Positions 4,889 through 6,889 of a stretch of DNA of 6,889 nt are shown here, piece by piece. The notes beneath the pieces were generated by a model. It had not been told where the DNA came from. It saw only the letters and a program-made list of their open reading frames with translations, and ran no database searches. The DNA is from an uncultured Collinsella sp. (GTDB lineage: Bacteria; Actinomycetota; Coriobacteriia; Coriobacteriales; Coriobacteriaceae): NCBI GenBank assembly GCA_900541175.1, contig UQIT01000047.1, positions 1-6,889 on the forward strand. Reading direction: 5' to 3'. A program made the position numbers and the translations under genes. Position 1 is the first letter of the stretch. Each line of letters opens with the position of its first letter.

Positions 4889-6271
4889 ATGATCATTACT
4901 CTGTGTGGTGGCGGATCCACCTTTACCCCCGGCATCGTCAAGTCCATCGCCCTGCGCAAGGACGAGCTCGACGTTGACGAGATTCGTCTGTACGACATCA
5001 ACGAGGAGCGCCAGCGCAAGATCGGCGTGCTCGTGGACTGGATTTTGCACGAGGACCTCGGCCTGGACATCAAGCTCACGGTGACCACCGACAAAAAGAC
5101 GGCTTTTACCGACGCGAGCTTCGTGTTTGCCCAGATGCGCGTGGGCGGCTACGCCATGCGCGAGCAGGACGAGAAGATTCCGCTGCGTCACGGCTGCGTG
5201 GGTCAGGAGACTTGCGGTTGCGGCGGCCTTGCCTACGGCATGCGCACCATCTTCCCCATGGTCGAGCTGATCGATGACGTTGAGAAGTACGCCAAGAAGG
5301 ACTACTGGATTCTCAACTACTCCAACCCTGCCGCCATCGTCTCCGAGGGCTGCCGCGTGCTGCGTCCCAACGCTCGTATCATCAACATCTGCGACATGCC
5401 GATCGCGATCATCGACGTGGTTTGCGCCGCGCTCGATATCGACAAGAAGGATGTCGAGTACGATTACTTTGGCCTCAACCACTTTGGTTGGTTCACCTCG
5501 ATCCGCCACAAGGGCGAGGAGGTGCTCCCGCAGCTGCGCGAGTACATCAAGGAGCATGAGATTCTGCTGCCCGACTCTTACCTCAAGGGCATGGGCTCGC
5601 TCATGGCAAAGAAGCCCGAGGAGGCCGTCGACGAGCACCCCGAGCAGAACCGCCACACCAAGGGCAGCTGGTACTACGTCTGGAAGGGCGAGTACGAGAT
5701 CATGGAGTGCTTCCCGGAGTACCTGCCCAACACGTATCTGAACTACTACCTGCAGCAGAAGGAGTTCGTCGAGCACTCCAACCCCGAGCGCACCCGTGCT
5801 AACGAGGTTGAGGAGACGCGTGAGAAGAACCTCTTTGATGGTATCGACCATTACGAGAAGACGGGCGAGATCGACGAGAGCACGTTCTATGCGGGCAGCC
5901 ACGGCGACTGGATTGCCGATCTGGCTATCGCTCTGAAGAACGATACCAAGCAGCGCTTCCTGGTCATTTGCGAGAACAAGGGCGCTATCCCCAACATGCC
6001 CTACGACGCTATGGTCGAGCTGCCTGCCTACATTGGCAAGAACGGCCCCGAGGTCATCAGCCGCGACAACATTCCGCTGTTCCAGCAGGGCCTCATGATG
6101 CAGCAGCTGAACTCGGAGAAGCTCGTGGTCGAGGCTACGATCGAGGGTTCGTACGAGAAGGCGCTCAAGGCCTTCACGCTGAACAAGACCGTGCCGTCGA
6201 TGAAGGTCGCCAAGGAGGTTCTCGACGACATGATCGAGGCCAACAAGGGTTACTGGCCTGAGCTTAGCTAA
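4889..6271 (+). CDS. GH4 6-phospho-alpha-glucosidase (maltose-6'-phosphate glucosidase type)
   Basis: Cytoplasmic family 4 glycosidase that splits alpha-glucoside-6'-phosphates to glucose-6-phosphate plus the aglycone by an NAD+ and Mn2+-dependent oxidation/elimination route. At 460 residues it is slightly longer than GlvA/AglB (about 440-450). The Rossmann NAD loop GGGSTFTPG is at 7-15, followed by YDINEERQRKI (35-45), RVGGYAMREQDEKIPLRHG (84-102), QETCGCGG (106-113) and LNYSNPAAIV (142-151). NICDMP (166-171) holds the metal ligand Cys168 and Asp169; GLNHFGW (195-201) holds the ligand His198; NTYLNYY (281-287) holds the catalytic Tyr283. Cys in the CDMP motif fits the alpha-type subgroup. 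An extra segment lies near 225-258 relative to GlvA. ATG 4889 is 3 nt after the permease stop, with GAAGGAG (4873-4879) 9 nt upstream. Confidence 0.95.
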   Translation: MIITLCGGGSTFTPGIVKSIALRKDELDVDEIRLYDINEERQRKIGVLVDWILHEDLGLDIKLTVTTDKKTAFTDASFVFAQMRVGGYAMREQDEKIPLRHGCVGQETCGCGGLAYGMRTIFPMVELIDDVEKYAKKDYWILNYSNPAAIVSEGCRVLRPNARIINICDMPIAIIDVVCAALDIDKKDVEYDYFGLNHFGWFTSIRHKGEEVLPQLREYIKEHEILLPDSYLKGMGSLMAKKPEEAVDEHPEQNRHTKGSWYYVWKGEYEIMECFPEYLPNTYLNYYLQQKEFVEHSNPERTRANEVEETREKNLFDGIDHYEKTGEIDESTFYAGSHGDWIADLAIALKNDTKQRFLVICENKGAIPNMPYDAMVELPAYIGKNGPEVISRDNIPLFQQGLMMQQLNSEKLVVEATIEGSYEKALKAFTLNKTVPSMKVAKEVLDDMIEANKGYWPELS

Positions 6272-6320
6272 AGACAGAAGGTTGCTGGCACAAAAGAGCC
6301 GCTGACCGTAAAACTTGACC

Positions 6321-6356
6321 AATGCCCCGTCCACGTGATTGCGTGGGCGGGGCATT
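6321..6356 (+). terminator. Terminator hairpin after the PTS operon
   Basis: AATGCCCCGTCCACG (6321-6335) and CGTGGGCGGGGCATT (6342-6356) form a 15-bp stem with one G-U pair and a 6-nt loop. Downstream on the + strand is GTCATTTGG, a weak T tract. Read on the - strand the hairpin is followed by GGTCAAGTTTTA. It is the evident end of the operon, 49 nt after the GH4 stop. Confidence 0.8.
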
Positions 6357-6543
6357 GTCATTTGGTAACGCGTTTTATCAAATATGGCATTTATCTGCGG
6401 TAATGTTCTATTTCACCGCTGAGGGTGACATTTCATGCCGCCTGCCGAACTGCGTGGAGACCTAACAACTTTTTAGGTCAGTGTTGTGCGTGTAGCAATT
6501 TCGCCCGGCCTCGCCTCCGGGCTGCCATGTGAGAGGGGATCTT
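6357..6543 (+). promoter_or_regulatory. Leader region of the NuoF-like gene with three short hairpins
   Basis: This gene-free stretch contains GCGGT/ACCGC (6397-6401 with 6415-6419), a perfect 7-bp hairpin GACCTAA/TTAGGTC (6459-6465 with 6473-6479) and GCCCGG/CCGGGC (6503-6508 with 6517-6522). The Shine-Dalgarno AGAGGGG (6532-6538) lies 5 nt before ATG 6544. A promoter for the next gene must be here or upstream, but no hexamer pair stands out. Confidence 0.4.
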
Positions 6544-6849
6544 ATGGCTCGACTGCATGTAATGGAACGCAGCCACGCTCAGGCCGTCATGGACGACCTG
6601 CACGATGCGCTCGGACGTCGTCTGGCGGTGAGCTCGCTCGCCCCGTGTCCCGTGGAGTTTACGGCAGCGCTCGTCAACCTGTGCTCCACCCAGAGCTGCG
6701 GCAAGTGCACGCCCTGTCGCGTGGGCCTGAGCGCGCTGAGCGACCTGCTCGCTGATGTGCTCGAAGGGCGCGCCGATGAGTCCACGCTCAACCTGATTGA
6801 GCGCACGGCCCGCACCATCTACCTTTCGAGCGACTGCGCCATCGGCTAA
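6544..6849 (+). CDS. NuoF-type C-terminal 4Fe-4S domain protein, stopped or truncated by TAA
   Basis: The 101 residues match only the iron-sulfur end of NuoF/HndC-type NADH-oxidising subunits, without their NAD/FMN and SLBB domains. The cluster ligands are Cys52, Cys55 and Cys58 in SCGKCTPCRVG, and Cys98 in SSDCAIG, 39 residues after Cys58, as in NuoF. Such stand-alone domains act as small subunits of NAD(P)H-linked hydrogenases, formate dehydrogenases or related oxidoreductases, so partner genes are expected just beyond the window. ATG 6544 has AGAGGGG 5 nt upstream; the GTG at 6529 would cover that site. The frame ends at TAA (6847-6849) directly after DCAIG, where family members appear to continue with an aromatic residue and Glu, and the frame after the stop reads ETGALALAAHSAS. 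The gene may therefore be interrupted by a nonsense change or sequence error. Confidence 0.75.
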   Translation: MARLHVMERSHAQAVMDDLHDALGRRLAVSSLAPCPVEFTAALVNLCSTQSCGKCTPCRVGLSALSDLLADVLEGRADESTLNLIERTARTIYLSSDCAIG

Positions 6850-6889
6850 GAAACTGGCGCTCTGGCACTCGCTGCCCATAGTGCATCTC

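Noticed and set aside
3209..6361. A 1050-codon open frame on the minus strand
   Set aside because: It is antisense to the permease and GH4 genes, whose family motifs are unmistakable. The strong C/G third-position bias removes stops from that antisense frame, and the translation is low-complexity (Val/Leu/Asp/His-rich) with no domain.

Overview
The window looks like a chromosomal segment of a moderately high-GC anaerobic gut actinobacterium, most likely a Coriobacteriia member close to Collinsella. The reasons are the strong C/G third-position bias, an EFR1-type flavodoxin/ferredoxin, a PTS-driven alpha-glucoside operon and a NuoF-type iron-sulfur protein. The genus is inferred from gene content, not proven. 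All real genes lie on the + strand.

Layout: (1) Bases 1-57 are the Gly/Lys/Arg-rich tail of an upstream gene, closed by a strong intrinsic terminator (91-124). (2) About 550 bp without a gene (125-678) hold an inverted pair of 26-nt repeats (232-257, 443-468), a bulged hairpin (355-401), an AT-rich stretch with a tandem repeat (506-541) and a 9-bp inverted repeat (567-595). (3) A ferredoxin/flavodoxin-fold protein of the EFR1 type follows; it probably starts at a CTG codon (679). A large REP-like hairpin (1457-1513) follows it, and a 13-bp motif occurs on both sides of this gene in opposite orientation. (4) Bases 1562-6356 form one PTS catabolic operon: promoter region with phased TACCG repeats, a leader with a ribonucleic antiterminator (RAT) that overlaps a competing terminator hairpin, EIIA, a BglG/LicT-type antiterminator with two PRDs, EIICB of the alpha-glucoside/maltose type, a GH4 6-phospho-alpha-glucosidase and a terminator. 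(5) At the right edge is a short protein made only of the NuoF-type C-terminal 4Fe-4S domain. Its frame stops at a TAA where relatives appear to carry an aromatic residue, and the reading frame looks coding beyond that stop.

How the operon works (family knowledge plus inference): EIICB imports a disaccharide such as maltose or a sucrose isomer and phosphorylates it with phosphate passed from EI/HPr (not in the window) through EIIA His92 to EIIB Cys481. The GH4 enzyme then cleaves the sugar-6'-phosphate to glucose-6-phosphate and a free sugar, using NAD+ and a divalent metal. The antiterminator is phosphorylated or dephosphorylated on its PRD histidines according to substrate, and by binding the RAT in the leader it would let polymerase pass the attenuator and express all four genes, including its own.

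The most notable points are the RAT/terminator switch, the in-frame TAA in the NuoF-like gene, the CTG start, and the REP-like repeats around the EFR1 gene. I see no evidence of a wholly new defence or mobile system. Long open frames on the minus strand are codon-bias shadows.
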